This document shows, in pieces, positions 6,015-14,212 of a stretch of 18,134 nt of DNA; the stretch's first letter is position 1; each line of letters starts with the position of its first letter. A program made the position numbers and the translations under genes. The DNA comes from Bacillota bacterium (GTDB taxonomy: Bacteria > Bacillota > Clostridia > Acetivibrionales > DTU013), in NCBI GenBank assembly GCA_023411715.1, contig JAEYOM010000018.1, forward strand, positions 1 to 18,134. The letters are read 5' to 3'. A model generated the notes under the pieces. It did not search any database, was not told the origin of the DNA, and saw nothing but the letters and a program-made list of their open reading frames with translations.

Positions 6015-8708
6015 TTATTTTGTCTCGTACCAGCTGGCGCCTGTTTTTACCTCGGCAAGAAGCGGGACCTTCATAGGCACCGCATTCTGCATGCAATCCC
6101 GCAGGATTCGTTCAACCTGCTCCTTCTCGCTTGCATGTGTTTCGATGATGAGTTCGTCGTGCACCTGTAAAATCAATCTCGATTTCATATTATGTTCACC
6201 AAGCTGTTTATATACCTTCACCATCGCAATTTTGATAATATCGGCGGCGCTGCCCTGTATCGGCATATTCATCGCCACCCGCTCACCGAAGGACCGCATA
6301 TTGAAATTGCTCGCTTTCAATTCCGGCAGATACCTTCTCCTTCTGAACATCGTTTCAACATAGCCGTTTTTCCTGCCGTTTTCAACCGTATCGTGCATGT
6401 AGTTTTTAACTCCCGGATACCTCTCGAGGTATTCGTCTATATATTCACGGGCTTCCTTCCTGCTTATGCCCAGGTCCTTCGCAAGACTGAAATCGCCGAT
6501 GCCGTAAACGATACCGAAGTTTACGGCTTTAGCTCTTGAACGGAGCAGCGGCGTCACCTGTTCCCATGGAACGTTGAAAACGTTCGAGGCGGTTGCTGTG
6601 TGTATGTCTTCATTGTTCCTGAAGGCGGCTATCAAGTTTTCGTCTCCCGTAATATGTGCGAGAACTCTCAGCTCTATCTGCGAATAGTCTGCGTCGGACA
6701 GGAAGAATTCATCGCTTTTGGGTACGAATACTTTCCTGATCTCCCTTCCCATTTCGAGTTTGATCGGAATGTTCTGAAGGTTCGGTTCCGTGCTGCTGAT
6801 CCTGCCGGTAGCCGTCACAGTCTGGTTGAAGCTAGAATGTATCCTCCCGTCAACGGGATTCACCACATGGAGCAATCCCTCCGCATATGTCGATTTCAGT
6901 TTCACGAGCTGCCTGAATTCCAGTATGCCTGAGACTATCTCGTGCTTTGAAGCCAACTGTTCGAGTACTTCGGCATCTGTCGAATACCCCGTCTTCGTCT
7001 TTTTCAGCACAGGCAGGCCGAGTTTTTCGAAAAGTATCACGCCGAGCTGCTTAGGGGAGTTTATGTTGAACTGCTCCCCGGCCAGTGTGTATACTGCGTT
7101 CATCGAGGCCGCTATCTTCTCGTCCAGTTTCCCGGAAAACTGCTCTAGTCCTTCGGCGTTTACCTTGAAGCCCCTGTATTCCATGTCTGCCAGCACTTCG
7201 ATCAAAGGCAGCTCTATTTCGTAATATAGTTCGGTCTGGCCATTCTGTTCTATCTGCCCGCCAATTACCTTTGTCAGTTCCATTACAGTCCTGCTGTGGC
7301 GCACAGTGATCTCAGCCAGCTGTTCTGCGGATATTTCAGCAAAAGGCGTATAGCCTCTGCCTTTTCCCGTAAGCTCCTGCACCGACCCGAACGTGTGTCC
7401 GAGGTATTCCTGTGCCAGTTCCGCAACCGTATACGTATCGCGTGATGGGTTGAGTATATATGCGCCGATCATCGTATCAAAAGCCAGACCGTCAAATGAG
7501 ATCCCCTTCCATTTGAGATAAACAATCAGGTTTTTCAGGTCATGGCCGTATATTTTTATCGACTTGTTTGAAAATACCGGGCAGAACAGCTCAAGAAACT
7601 GTTCTACGCTTATGCCGTGCCCGATAGGAACAAATACATTTTCATTGCCCCAGGAAAGCGCTATCCCGGCCAGCGTCGACACGAACGCGTCGGTTCTGTC
7701 CAACAGCTGGAATATGGAGACCTCACCTGCCGTTTTTATCGAGGATACCGTCTGCGCAAGCGATATCGAATCCTCTGTGATCGTATACGAAATCTTTTCC
7801 AGGTTTGCAGCCGCCTTTGCCGACACGCCGCTCAGGCCGAATTTTTCTATAAAGCTCTTGAAATCAAGCCGCTTGAAAAGCTCATACAGCTTATCTTTAT
7901 CATAATCCTGTCTTTTCAGTTCTCCTATCTGGCAGAGTTCAGGCATATTCCTGTCTATAGTAGCGATATGCTTGCTCATGAAGGCCAGTTCCCTGTTTGC
8001 CCCGAGCTTTTCGCGCACGCTCTTTTTATCGATGCAGTCAAGCTTTTCATATATGCATTCAATGCTGCCATACGTCTTTATCAGTTCGAGTGCCGTCTTC
8101 TCGCCTATCCCGGGCACCCCGGGTATATTGTCCGATTTGTCGCCCATGAGGCCTTTTACGTCAATGAACTGAAGCGGCGTAACACCGTAGTGCTCAGCCA
8201 CTCCCCGTGCATCGTAGGATTCGGTTTCAGTCCTGCCTCCTCTGGTAATAGGCAGTAATATTTTGGTGTTCTCAGAAGCCAGCTGCAGTGAATCCCTGTC
8301 GCCTGTGACTACAACCACCTGCATGTCCGCAGCTTCAGCGCACTTTGATACCGAACCGATGATATCATCCGCCTCATAGCCCTCCAATTCAAGCCTCTTT
8401 ATGTGCATCGCATCAAGGACTTCCTTCATGTACGGCACCTGCTCCGCCAGTTCGGGAGGCATCCCTTTTCTTGTGGCTTTATAGCCTTCAAACTGCAGAT
8501 GCCTGAAGGTGGGCGCCTTCAGGTCGAAAGCCACGCACAGGTACTGAGGCTTTTCTTCCTCGAGAAATTTATTCAATATGTTCAGGAAACCGAATATGGC
8601 GTTCGTATGCAGACCGTCCGCAGCCGAGAGCATCTGCGCTCCCTGAAGTCCGTAATAAGCTCTGTTTAGTATGCTGTTGCCGTCTATGATCATTAATTTG
8701 TCCGCCAT
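6015..8708 (-). CDS. polA: DNA polymerase I
   Basis: An 897-aa full-length Pol I for Okazaki fragment processing and excision repair. The N-terminal 5'-3' exonuclease (about 1-290) shows MIIDGNSILNRAYYG, the acidic YEADDIIG (111-118), TGDRDSLQL (135-143) and LMGDKSDNIPGVPGIG (187-202). The polymerase part has motif A DYSQIELR with Asp674, motif B with Arg723, Lys727 and Phe731 followed by YG, and motif C VHDEL with Asp851. The middle domain (about 300-480) keeps the fold but has lost all proofreading acidic residues: FQLLDR stands where FDTET is expected, GHDLKNL replaces GQNLKYD, and RHSRT replaces the last Asp motif. It is therefore predicted to lack 3'-5' exonuclease, as in Bacillus and Taq enzymes. 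ATG at 8706-8708 follows GGAGG with good spacing; a promoter lies upstream. Confidence 0.98.
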   Translation of the reverse strand: MADKLMIIDGNSILNRAYYGLQGAQMLSAADGLHTNAIFGFLNILNKFLEEEKPQYLCVAFDLKAPTFRHLQFEGYKATRKGMPPELAEQVPYMKEVLDAMHIKRLELEGYEADDIIGSVSKCAEAADMQVVVVTGDRDSLQLASENTKILLPITRGGRTETESYDARGVAEHYGVTPLQFIDVKGLMGDKSDNIPGVPGIGEKTALELIKTYGSIECIYEKLDCIDKKSVREKLGANRELAFMSKHIATIDRNMPELCQIGELKRQDYDKDKLYELFKRLDFKSFIEKFGLSGVSAKAAANLEKISYTITEDSISLAQTVSSIKTAGEVSIFQLLDRTDAFVSTLAGIALSWGNENVFVPIGHGISVEQFLELFCPVFSNKSIKIYGHDLKNLIVYLKWKGISFDGLAFDTMIGAYILNPSRDTYTVAELAQEYLGHTFGSVQELTGKGRGYTPFAEISAEQLAEITVRHSRTVMELTKVIGGQIEQNGQTELYYEIELPLIEVLADMEYRGFKVNAEGLEQFSGKLDEKIAASMNAVYTLAGEQFNINSPKQLGVILFEKLGLPVLKKTKTGYSTDAEVLEQLASKHEIVSGILEFRQLVKLKSTYAEGLLHVVNPVDGRIHSSFNQTVTATGRISSTEPNLQNIPIKLEMGREIRKVFVPKSDEFFLSDADYSQIELRVLAHITGDENLIAAFRNNEDIHTATASNVFNVPWEQVTPLLRSRAKAVNFGIVYGIGDFSLAKDLGISRKEAREYIDEYLERYPGVKNYMHDTVENGRKNGYVETMFRRRRYLPELKASNFNMRSFGERVAMNMPIQGSAADIIKIAMVKVYKQLGEHNMKSRLILQVHDELIIETHASEKEQVERILRDCMQNAVPMKVPLLAEVKTGASWYETK

Positions 8709-8761
8709 AATAACCTCCGATCAAACGCATCAATTGCTACCGCATTAGTCTTCGCCAGTTA

Positions 8762-8790
8762 ATTGTACACAAAAAAACGACAGCCGTAAA
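8762..8790 (-). promoter_or_regulatory. candidate sigma-A promoter of polA
   Basis: On the minus strand, TTTACG (8785-8790) and TACAAT (8762-8767) are separated by exactly 17 bases, giving a transcript leader of about 50 bases before the polA ATG. The position between the kdp terminator and polA fits an independent polA transcription unit. Confidence 0.6.
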
Positions 8791-8811
8791 GGCACGGTTT
8801 AGTACGGAAAT

Positions 8812-8850
8812 CAAAAGAGAGGTATATCGCTTGATAATGCCTCTCTTTTG
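8812..8850 (-). terminator. terminator at the end of the kdpFABC operon
   Basis: CAAAAGAGAGG (8812-8822) pairs with CCTCTCTTTTG (8840-8850) in an 11-bp stem. Both arms carry A/T runs at the base (AAAAG...CTTTT), so it could act in both directions, but only the leftward kdp transcript needs it. It lies about 37 bases after the kdpC stop. Confidence 0.75.
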
Positions 8851-8886
8851 AAAGGTATGATTAGTTTTTTCAAAATCGAATAGAAC

Positions 8887-9513
8887 TTATTTGATGAGCC
8901 CCAGCTCCTTTGCAATGTCCAGATTCACCATTAATACGTTGACGGTTTCTTCCCCGAAAATACCGAGTAACTTACCTTGTGTATTCTCTTTGACAATGGC
9001 CTCCAGTGTTTCCTTTGACAAACCGGTCGCTTCAACCAGCGCCGGTACCTGGACTGCGGCCGATGCGGGGCTGATATGCGGGTCGAGTCCGGAGCCTGAT
9101 GCCGTCAGTAAATCCGTGGGAATATCCTCTTTCATTACGGACGGATTTGCTTTCAGGAACTCCGTGATATCGGCCTCCACACGTTTAACAAGCTCCGGGT
9201 TTGTCGATGCGTAGTTCTTTGAACCGGAGCCGACTCCCGTATATTTGCCGCTCTCTTTGTCCTCCTTTGTGTACGTGTTGTAATTCACAGCTGAAGGGCG
9301 GCATTTCATGAACCGTGTGTCCGTAAAATCTTGTCCTATAAGCTTCGAGCCTACAGCTTGACCATTGACTGTAATGAGGCTGCCATTCGCCTGCCTGGGA
9401 AAAATTATCCGGCTGATTCCCGTAAGCAGCAGGGGATAAACCAGTCCGCATATCAGAAGCAGCACTATTGTCACCAGGAACGGCCTCTTTATTCCTTTCA
9501 AAAATATACTCAT
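8887..9513 (-). CDS. kdpC: potassium-transporting ATPase subunit C
   Basis: A 208-aa KdpC, the periplasmic-side (outer face) accessory subunit that stabilises the KdpFABC complex and raises ATP affinity. One membrane helix lies at about 11-33 (PFLVTIVLLLICGLVYPLLL), followed by an extracytoplasmic domain with the family landmarks GSKLIGQDF (about 55-63), FMKCRPSAVNYNT, GSGSKNYA, and the C-terminal GLDPHISPASAAVQ. It is slightly longer than the roughly 190-aa E. coli protein. ATG at 9511-9513 has AGGAGG eight bases upstream; the TTG two codons earlier is too close to that site. It is the last gene of the structural operon, 61 bases after the extra 113-aa gene. Confidence 0.96.
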   Translation of the reverse strand: MSIFLKGIKRPFLVTIVLLLICGLVYPLLLTGISRIIFPRQANGSLITVNGQAVGSKLIGQDFTDTRFMKCRPSAVNYNTYTKEDKESGKYTGVGSGSKNYASTNPELVKRVEADITEFLKANPSVMKEDIPTDLLTASGSGLDPHISPASAAVQVPALVEATGLSKETLEAIVKENTQGKLLGIFGEETVNVLMVNLDIAKELGLIK

Positions 9514-9574
9514 TATCAAAACCTCCTATTCTCAACTTAAAGTGTCAACAGCGGGATCAGATGAAATCAATAAT

Positions 9575-9916
9575 TTAATGTATGTGACACTGCTCACTGT
9601 AGACATCTTTTCCCAATACCTTGTTTACGGACCTTATAAATACGCGGTAGCTCCCGTCTCTGTCGGTTCTGTGGGGGAGTGCCAGTGACAGAATTTCCTC
9701 GGCATCTTCCTCATCAAAATCGAAACAGCTTGCCAGAATAGCTTTGACATCATCGGAAGATGCTCCATGAACAAATTTATCGGCTGCCTCATAAATCTTC
9801 TCGTCTTCATAGAAACCCGAATGTTTATAGCAGTAGTAATCTTGTATTTTCTTATAACCGTAAATGATAACAAGGGCAATGGCCAACAGGCCGATGCTTG
9901 CTAAAAAACTGCCCAT
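9575..9916 (-). CDS. 113-aa single-pass membrane protein inserted between kdpB and kdpC
   Basis: A protein of unknown family. Residues 3-20 form one membrane helix (FLASIGLLAIALVIIYGY), with few charges before it, followed by an aromatic, basic juxtamembrane stretch (KKIQDYYCYK). The remaining 80 residues are probably cytoplasmic, rich in Asp and Glu (DFDEEDAEEIL, 66-76), with GASSDDVKAILASCF (51-65) and a closing RVFIRSVNKVLGKD (91-104). ATG at 9914-9916 has GGGGGAAGG upstream, and spacing to kdpB (46 bases) and kdpC (61 bases) with no hairpin points to the same transcript. Extra small genes are known in some clostridial kdp clusters (for example kdpX in C. acetobutylicum, located after kdpC), but I cannot claim homology. 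A regulator, assembly factor or added subunit of the pump is a reasonable hypothesis. Confidence 0.75.
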   Translation of the reverse strand: MGSFLASIGLLAIALVIIYGYKKIQDYYCYKHSGFYEDEKIYEAADKFVHGASSDDVKAILASCFDFDEEDAEEILSLALPHRTDRDGSYRVFIRSVNKVLGKDVYSEQCHIH

Positions 9917-9962
9917 AAAACAACCTTCCCCCTAATCCGGATAACCTCCCATTTTAGCACTA

Positions 9963-12017
9963 TTATAGGCCCAAAGCCGCCAGTACCGGGGTGATGACCA
10001 TATCAATCAGCTTGATACCCACGAAGGGTGCGACAATACCGCCTAGCCCGTAAACCAGCATATTGCGGGACAACATTTTCTCCGCCCGCATCGGTTTGTA
10101 TTTAACACCTTTCATAGCAAGGGGGATCAGGAGCGGAATAATGATGGCGTTGAAAATTAAAGCTGAGAGGATCGCACTGTAGGAAGTGGACAGCGCCATG
10201 ATATTGAGCGTTCGCATTTGCGGAATGACCGCCATAAACATTGCCGGGATAATCGCAAAATATTTGGCGATATCATTGGCAATACTAAATGTCGTCAGCG
10301 AGCCCCGCGTGATTAAAAGCTGTTTTCCAATTTCCACCACATCCAGAATCTTGGTGGGGTCGGAATCCAGGTCCACCATGTTCGCCGCTTCCTTGGCGGC
10401 GGCGGTTCCGCTGTTCATCGCTATACCGACATTTGCCTGCGCCAGTGCTGGTGCGTCGTTGGTGCCGTCTCCCGTCATGGCCACGATCTTGCCCTCGGCC
10501 TGCTCGGCCTTGATTGCCTTGATCTTATCTTCCGGCTTGCATTCCGCGATAAAGCTGTCAACACCGGCCTCCTGTGCTATCGTCGCAGCAGTCAGCGGGT
10601 TATCGCCCGTACACATAATAGTCTTAATTCCAATGGCGCGCAGCCTGGCGAAACGCTTTACCAGCCCCTCCTTAATAGTATCTTTCAGATAAATGACCCC
10701 TAAGATCCTGCTCCCTACGCATACTACCAGAGGAGTCCCACCTAACTTGGCAACTTCATTGACCCTGCCTTCCAAATCCTTCGGGATGGAGCCGCCCAGC
10801 TCCTGCGCATAGTTTTGGATCGCATCGGAAGCACCTTTACGTATCCTGGTACCGTCCGGAAGATTGACGCCACTCATGCGGGTCTGCGCTGTAAACTCCA
10901 TGAACTCCATACCGGTGATCGTTTCCTGATGCTTTCCGCTCAGGCGCTCGCCAAGCTCGACTACCGATTTCCCTTCGGGGGTATCGTCTTTGATTGAACT
11001 GACGACGGCATAGTGGATCAGTTCATGTTCACTTGAATTACCTACAGGGATAAATTTCGCAGCCATACGGTTCCCGTAGGTGATGGTGCCGGTTTTATCG
11101 AGGATCATGGTATCCACATCGCCACAGACCTCCACGGCCTTGCCGGACATGGCAATGACGTTAAACCGCGTAACACGGTCCATGCCGGCTATGCCGATGG
11201 CCGACAGCAGCCCGCCGATGGTGGTAGGGATCAGGCACACCATAAGGGCAACCAATGTGGATATTTGCAGGCGGACTCCGCTGTATACCGCGATGGGGTA
11301 AAGGCTGACAATGACGATCATAAAGATGATTGTCAGGCTTACCAGTAAAGTGTTCAATGCGATCTCGTTGGGCGTTTTTTTACGGGTTGCGCCTTCCACC
11401 AGAGAAATCATTTTATCCAGAAAGGATTCCCCCGGGTTGGATGTAGTCCGGATTTTCAGCCAGTCGCTGACCACTGTCGTTCCGCCTGTGACCGACGAGA
11501 AATCGCCTCCGCTTTCCTTCAATACGGGCGCGGATTCGCCGGTAATGGCGGATTCATCCACCGAGGCGATGCCTTCGATTACCTCGCCGTCGTTAGGGAT
11601 CAGCTCTCCAGCTTTAACAAGCACTACATTGCCCTTTTTCAGCACACTGGCGCTTACGATGGTCTCCTTGCCGTCATTGCTCAGAATGCGAGCCTGCATA
11701 TCCTTCTGCGTTTTTTTCAAGCTTTGCGCCTGTGCCTTGCCGCGGCCTTCGGCCACCGCCTCCGCGAAGTTTGCAAAGAGTACCGTAATTAAAAGAATGA
11801 CCGATACAATTGCGTCATACAGTCGCAGGTTGTTTCCTTCATCCCCAAACAGATTCGGAAAAAAGCAAAGCAGCAGTGTCACGACAAACCCTATTTCTAC
11901 CACGAACATGACGGGGTTTTTCATCATATACCGGGGATTTAATTTTATAAATGCTCCAAGAATGGAGGATTTCAGGATGTCTCCTGTTATAAATTTTGTG
12001 TTCTTTTCTTTACTCAT
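9963..12017 (-). CDS. kdpB: potassium-transporting ATPase subunit B (P-type ATPase)
   Basis: A 684-aa type IA P-type ATPase, the ATP-hydrolysing subunit that powers potassium uptake through KdpA. The phosphorylation motif DKTGT begins at Asp307, the same number as in E. coli. TGES (159-162) of the actuator domain, KGAS (394-397) in the nucleotide domain, and TGDGTNDAPAL (515-525) are all intact. In the helix after the catalytic core, NDIAKYF holds Asp582 and Lys585, the charged pair thought to couple transport to ATP hydrolysis. Ser162 of TGES is the residue phosphorylated in E. coli to inhibit the pump, so that control could exist here. ATG at 12015-12017 follows AAGGGGGGTA; 13 bases separate it from kdpA. 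Confidence 0.98.
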   Translation of the reverse strand: MSKEKNTKFITGDILKSSILGAFIKLNPRYMMKNPVMFVVEIGFVVTLLLCFFPNLFGDEGNNLRLYDAIVSVILLITVLFANFAEAVAEGRGKAQAQSLKKTQKDMQARILSNDGKETIVSASVLKKGNVVLVKAGELIPNDGEVIEGIASVDESAITGESAPVLKESGGDFSSVTGGTTVVSDWLKIRTTSNPGESFLDKMISLVEGATRKKTPNEIALNTLLVSLTIIFMIVIVSLYPIAVYSGVRLQISTLVALMVCLIPTTIGGLLSAIGIAGMDRVTRFNVIAMSGKAVEVCGDVDTMILDKTGTITYGNRMAAKFIPVGNSSEHELIHYAVVSSIKDDTPEGKSVVELGERLSGKHQETITGMEFMEFTAQTRMSGVNLPDGTRIRKGASDAIQNYAQELGGSIPKDLEGRVNEVAKLGGTPLVVCVGSRILGVIYLKDTIKEGLVKRFARLRAIGIKTIMCTGDNPLTAATIAQEAGVDSFIAECKPEDKIKAIKAEQAEGKIVAMTGDGTNDAPALAQANVGIAMNSGTAAAKEAANMVDLDSDPTKILDVVEIGKQLLITRGSLTTFSIANDIAKYFAIIPAMFMAVIPQMRTLNIMALSTSYSAILSALIFNAIIIPLLIPLAMKGVKYKPMRAEKMLSRNMLVYGLGGIVAPFVGIKLIDMVITPVLAALGL

Positions 12018-12030
12018 GAAAGTACCCCCC

Positions 12031-13749
12031 TTAACGCCATAAGGTCATATGCTCGGCAATCGGGCCAAGAACCAATGCCGGGAAGAAAGTCAGCGCGGCA
12101 ATGATTAAAACGACCACGAGCAGTGATATGGTAAATGTCCTTGTATCAGTTCTTAATGTGCCTATAGATTCGCTGACCGGCTGTTTTAACATCAGTGAGC
12201 CCGCAATGGCCAGCGTGATGATGATGGACAGGTAGCGTCCGAAGAACATGGCCAGCCCCGTCGTAATATTCCAGAAATACGTATTATCCGCCAAACCCTC
12301 AAAGCCGGAGCCATTGTTGGCAGCCGAAGATGCATATTCGTACACTACCTGCGTGAGTCCATGATAGCCGGGGTTGGTGATTCCCGCGAGTCCTTCCGGT
12401 ACGGCAACAGCTAACGCTGAAAAAGCCAAAATCAGCAGTGGGTGGATTATGATGCCGAGCGCTGTCAGCTTCATTTCCCTGCCTTCAATTTTTTTAGCCA
12501 GATACTCCGGCGTGCGGCCTACCATCAGCCCGCAGATAAACACGGTCAGGATCACATAAAGAATCATGTTCAGCAGCCCGACGCCCTTGCCGCCAAATAC
12601 AAGGTTAAGCATCATATTCATCAGCGGGACCATGCCGCCGAGCGGAGTCAGCGTATCATGCATATTGTCGACGCTGCCGGTGGTAAAAGCGGTCGTTACT
12701 GTGGTAAAAAGCGAGGATTGGGCAACTCCAAACCGGACCTCCTTGCCCTCCATGTTGCCCATGCTCTGGCTCAGCCCGGCCTGCTCCAGTACGGGGTTTC
12801 CGGCTTTCTCTGCCCCAAAGCAGACATAAATGCCCACAACAAAAATGATAAGCATCACGGCAAAAACAGGCCTGGCTTCACTGCCGAGCAATGCCTTCTT
12901 TTCCTTAACCTTTCCGGTTTCTTTTTTGCGGTCGCGGACCATGAGGCCGAACATAATTACACAGGCTCCCGGGAGAAGCATCATGGAGAGCATTTCAATC
13001 ATATTGGTAAGGACGTTGGGGTTCTCAAAGGGCGTGGCTGAATTGGCCCCAAGGAAGCCGCCGCCGTTGGTCCCCAAGTGTTTGATACTCTCCAGCGCGG
13101 CAATCGGCCCCATGGCGATATCCTGATATTTACCCTCAATAGTTTGGACCGTTGCGTTGGCAGACATTGTCTGCACAGTGCCCTGTGATACAAGCAACAG
13201 CCCGACCAGCAGCGAAAGCGGCAGGAGAACGCGGGTCGTAATGCGGACGAGATCCGCGTAGAAATTGCCCATTGTTTTTGCTTTGCCGGCAAAGCCGCGG
13301 ACAGCGGCTATCGCGACGGAAAACCCGGTGGCCGCGGAGGTGAACATCATAAAGATAATCACCGTCATCTGGCTCAAATACGAAAGGCCGGATTCTCCGG
13401 AGTAGTGCTGAAGGTTTGTATTCGTCATAAAACTAATAATCGTGTTAAATGACAAGCTGGGCTCCATCCCTCCGATACCATTTGGGTTCAAAACCGGAAT
13501 GGACTGAATCCTCAGGATCAGGTATCCAACGGATACCATGATTGCGTTGGTAGCAAGCATTGCTGCAGCATATTGCTTCCAGTTCATTTCTTTTCTATCA
13601 ATACCGCATACACGGTAAATAACGTTGTCCACCCGGTCGAATACCGGATCGGCAAAGCTGCGCTGCCCAACTGCAATATGATACAGGTATTTCCCCATCG
13701 GGAATATAACGGCGATAAAGGCCGCCAAAAATATAAGAATTTGCAGCAT
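12031..13749 (-). CDS. kdpA: potassium-transporting ATPase subunit A (potassium channel-like subunit)
   Basis: A 572-aa polytopic membrane protein of the SKT superfamily, which binds and translocates potassium in the KdpFABC complex. It has about ten membrane helices in four repeated M-P-M units, each with a degenerate selectivity loop: TNTNLQHY (109-116), GTNGGGF (226-232), TTGSVDNM (356-363) and AANNGSGF (476-483). All four loops match KdpA landmarks, including the glycine-rich second loop. ATG at 13747-13749 is preceded by GGCGGAGGA. It begins 21 bases after the kdpF stop and ends 13 bases before kdpB, consistent with one transcript. Confidence 0.98.
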   Translation of the reverse strand: MLQILIFLAAFIAVIFPMGKYLYHIAVGQRSFADPVFDRVDNVIYRVCGIDRKEMNWKQYAAAMLATNAIMVSVGYLILRIQSIPVLNPNGIGGMEPSLSFNTIISFMTNTNLQHYSGESGLSYLSQMTVIIFMMFTSAATGFSVAIAAVRGFAGKAKTMGNFYADLVRITTRVLLPLSLLVGLLLVSQGTVQTMSANATVQTIEGKYQDIAMGPIAALESIKHLGTNGGGFLGANSATPFENPNVLTNMIEMLSMMLLPGACVIMFGLMVRDRKKETGKVKEKKALLGSEARPVFAVMLIIFVVGIYVCFGAEKAGNPVLEQAGLSQSMGNMEGKEVRFGVAQSSLFTTVTTAFTTGSVDNMHDTLTPLGGMVPLMNMMLNLVFGGKGVGLLNMILYVILTVFICGLMVGRTPEYLAKKIEGREMKLTALGIIIHPLLILAFSALAVAVPEGLAGITNPGYHGLTQVVYEYASSAANNGSGFEGLADNTYFWNITTGLAMFFGRYLSIIITLAIAGSLMLKQPVSESIGTLRTDTRTFTISLLVVVLIIAALTFFPALVLGPIAEHMTLWR

Positions 13750-13770
13750 ATTTTTTCCTCCGCCTTTCCG

Positions 13771-13848
13771 CTAAAATTTTTCAGGATTGACCAGGGCATA
13801 CACCAGGTACACTCCCAAAGCTGCAATTATAATTCCAAGCAATAGCAT
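13771..13848 (-). CDS. kdpF: potassium-transporting ATPase subunit F
   Basis: A 25-aa single-helix peptide starting MLLLGIIIAALG and ending LVYALVNPEKF. The pattern, one membrane helix and a YAL-x-PE-x-F tail, is that of KdpF, the small lipid-like stabiliser that sits beside KdpA in the complex. It was found by translating the gap upstream of kdpA. The ATG at 13846-13848 has a strong GAGGAGG site that overlaps the stop region of the preceding 30-aa gene, 14 bases away, and kdpA begins 21 bases later. Confidence 0.92.
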   Translation of the reverse strand: MLLLGIIIAALGVYLVYALVNPEKF

Positions 13849-13862
13849 AAAACCATCCTCCT

Positions 13863-13955
13863 CTACGATTTTTCAACCTGACGTCCGCACCAATCGGCAA
13901 ACAGCTTGATTAACAGAAAACAGACTGCCAGGCTGCCAAGCATTAGAAAATCCAT
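13863..13955 (-). CDS. 30-aa membrane peptide upstream of kdpF, unknown function
   Basis: An open reading frame of 30 codons plus stop, starting MDFLMLGSLAVCFLLIKLF and ending with a charged tail around DWCGRQVEK. It predicts one membrane helix (about 3-19) with the basic tail inside. It has its own AGGAGGG site six bases before the ATG at 13953-13955, and is the first gene of the kdp structural operon. It is not KdpF: it lacks the PE-x-F ending, and kdpF itself follows. Similar leader-position peptides occur in other kdp operons as far as I recall, but their role is not known to me. It could be a second small subunit or a regulatory leader peptide. Confidence 0.65.
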   Translation of the reverse strand: MDFLMLGSLAVCFLLIKLFADWCGRQVEKS

Positions 13956-14007
13956 ACCAGACCCTCCTTGCAAAACATAACTTTTGCTTCAGTGTATCAT
14001 CTGCATC

Positions 14008-14035
14008 ATTATCTTAGGGTTAGGGTTTTTATCAG
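14008..14035 (-). promoter_or_regulatory. candidate promoter of the kdp structural operon
   Basis: On the minus strand, CTGATA (14030-14035) and GATAAT (14008-14013) are 16 bases apart, about 55 bases before the 30-aa gene. The -35 match is imperfect, as expected for a promoter needing an activator. T-rich TTTTTAT blocks at 14026-14032 and 14095-14101 could be part of a KdpE operator, since E. coli KdpE binds a T-rich site, but this is inference. I see no c-di-AMP (ydaO-type) riboswitch in the 13956-14134 leader. Confidence 0.4.
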
Positions 14036-14134
14036 GGAATTAAAATGATATAAAGACCGTCTTTTAGGGGCATACAGTACGGAAGGCACTATTATTTTTA
14101 TAGCGCACTTGTCGCTGTCCAACATATACCGGCG

Positions 14135-14163
14135 AAAATAAAAACCTGCTCGTTTTGAGCAGG
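14135..14163 (-). terminator. terminator after kdpDE
   Basis: On the minus strand, CCTGCTC, loop AAAAC, then GAGCAGG form a 7-bp stem (14145-14163), followed by TTTTTATTTT (14135-14144). It lies about 50 bases after the kdpE stop and separates kdpDE from the structural operon. Confidence 0.88.
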
Positions 14164-14212
14164 CTTATTTGACCCGGCCGATTTCAGTTTTCGTGCAGCA
14201 AGCTTAAGTGAT

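Noticed and set aside
5737..6363. 208-aa open frame on the + strand
   Set aside because: It lies antisense to polA and coaE, which have intact family motifs; it has no ribosome site and its composition is that of a complementary-strand shadow.
7617..8258. 213-aa open frame on the + strand
   Set aside because: Fully antisense to the polA coding sequence, with no recognisable motif.
8887..9519. kdpC start at the TTG two codons upstream
   Set aside because: Only two bases separate it from the AGGAGG site, whereas the ATG at 9513 has ideal spacing.
11311..12042. 243-aa open frame on the + strand
   Set aside because: Fully antisense to kdpB; low-complexity Ser/Thr-rich translation typical of the reverse strand of a membrane protein gene.
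12442..13041. 199-aa open frame on the + strand
   Set aside because: Antisense to kdpA and rich in His and Lys; a shadow of a real gene.
13956..14134. c-di-AMP (ydaO-type) riboswitch in the kdp leader
   Set aside because: Such riboswitches control kdp in some Firmicutes, but the leader is short and AT-rich, and I cannot see the conserved paired core.
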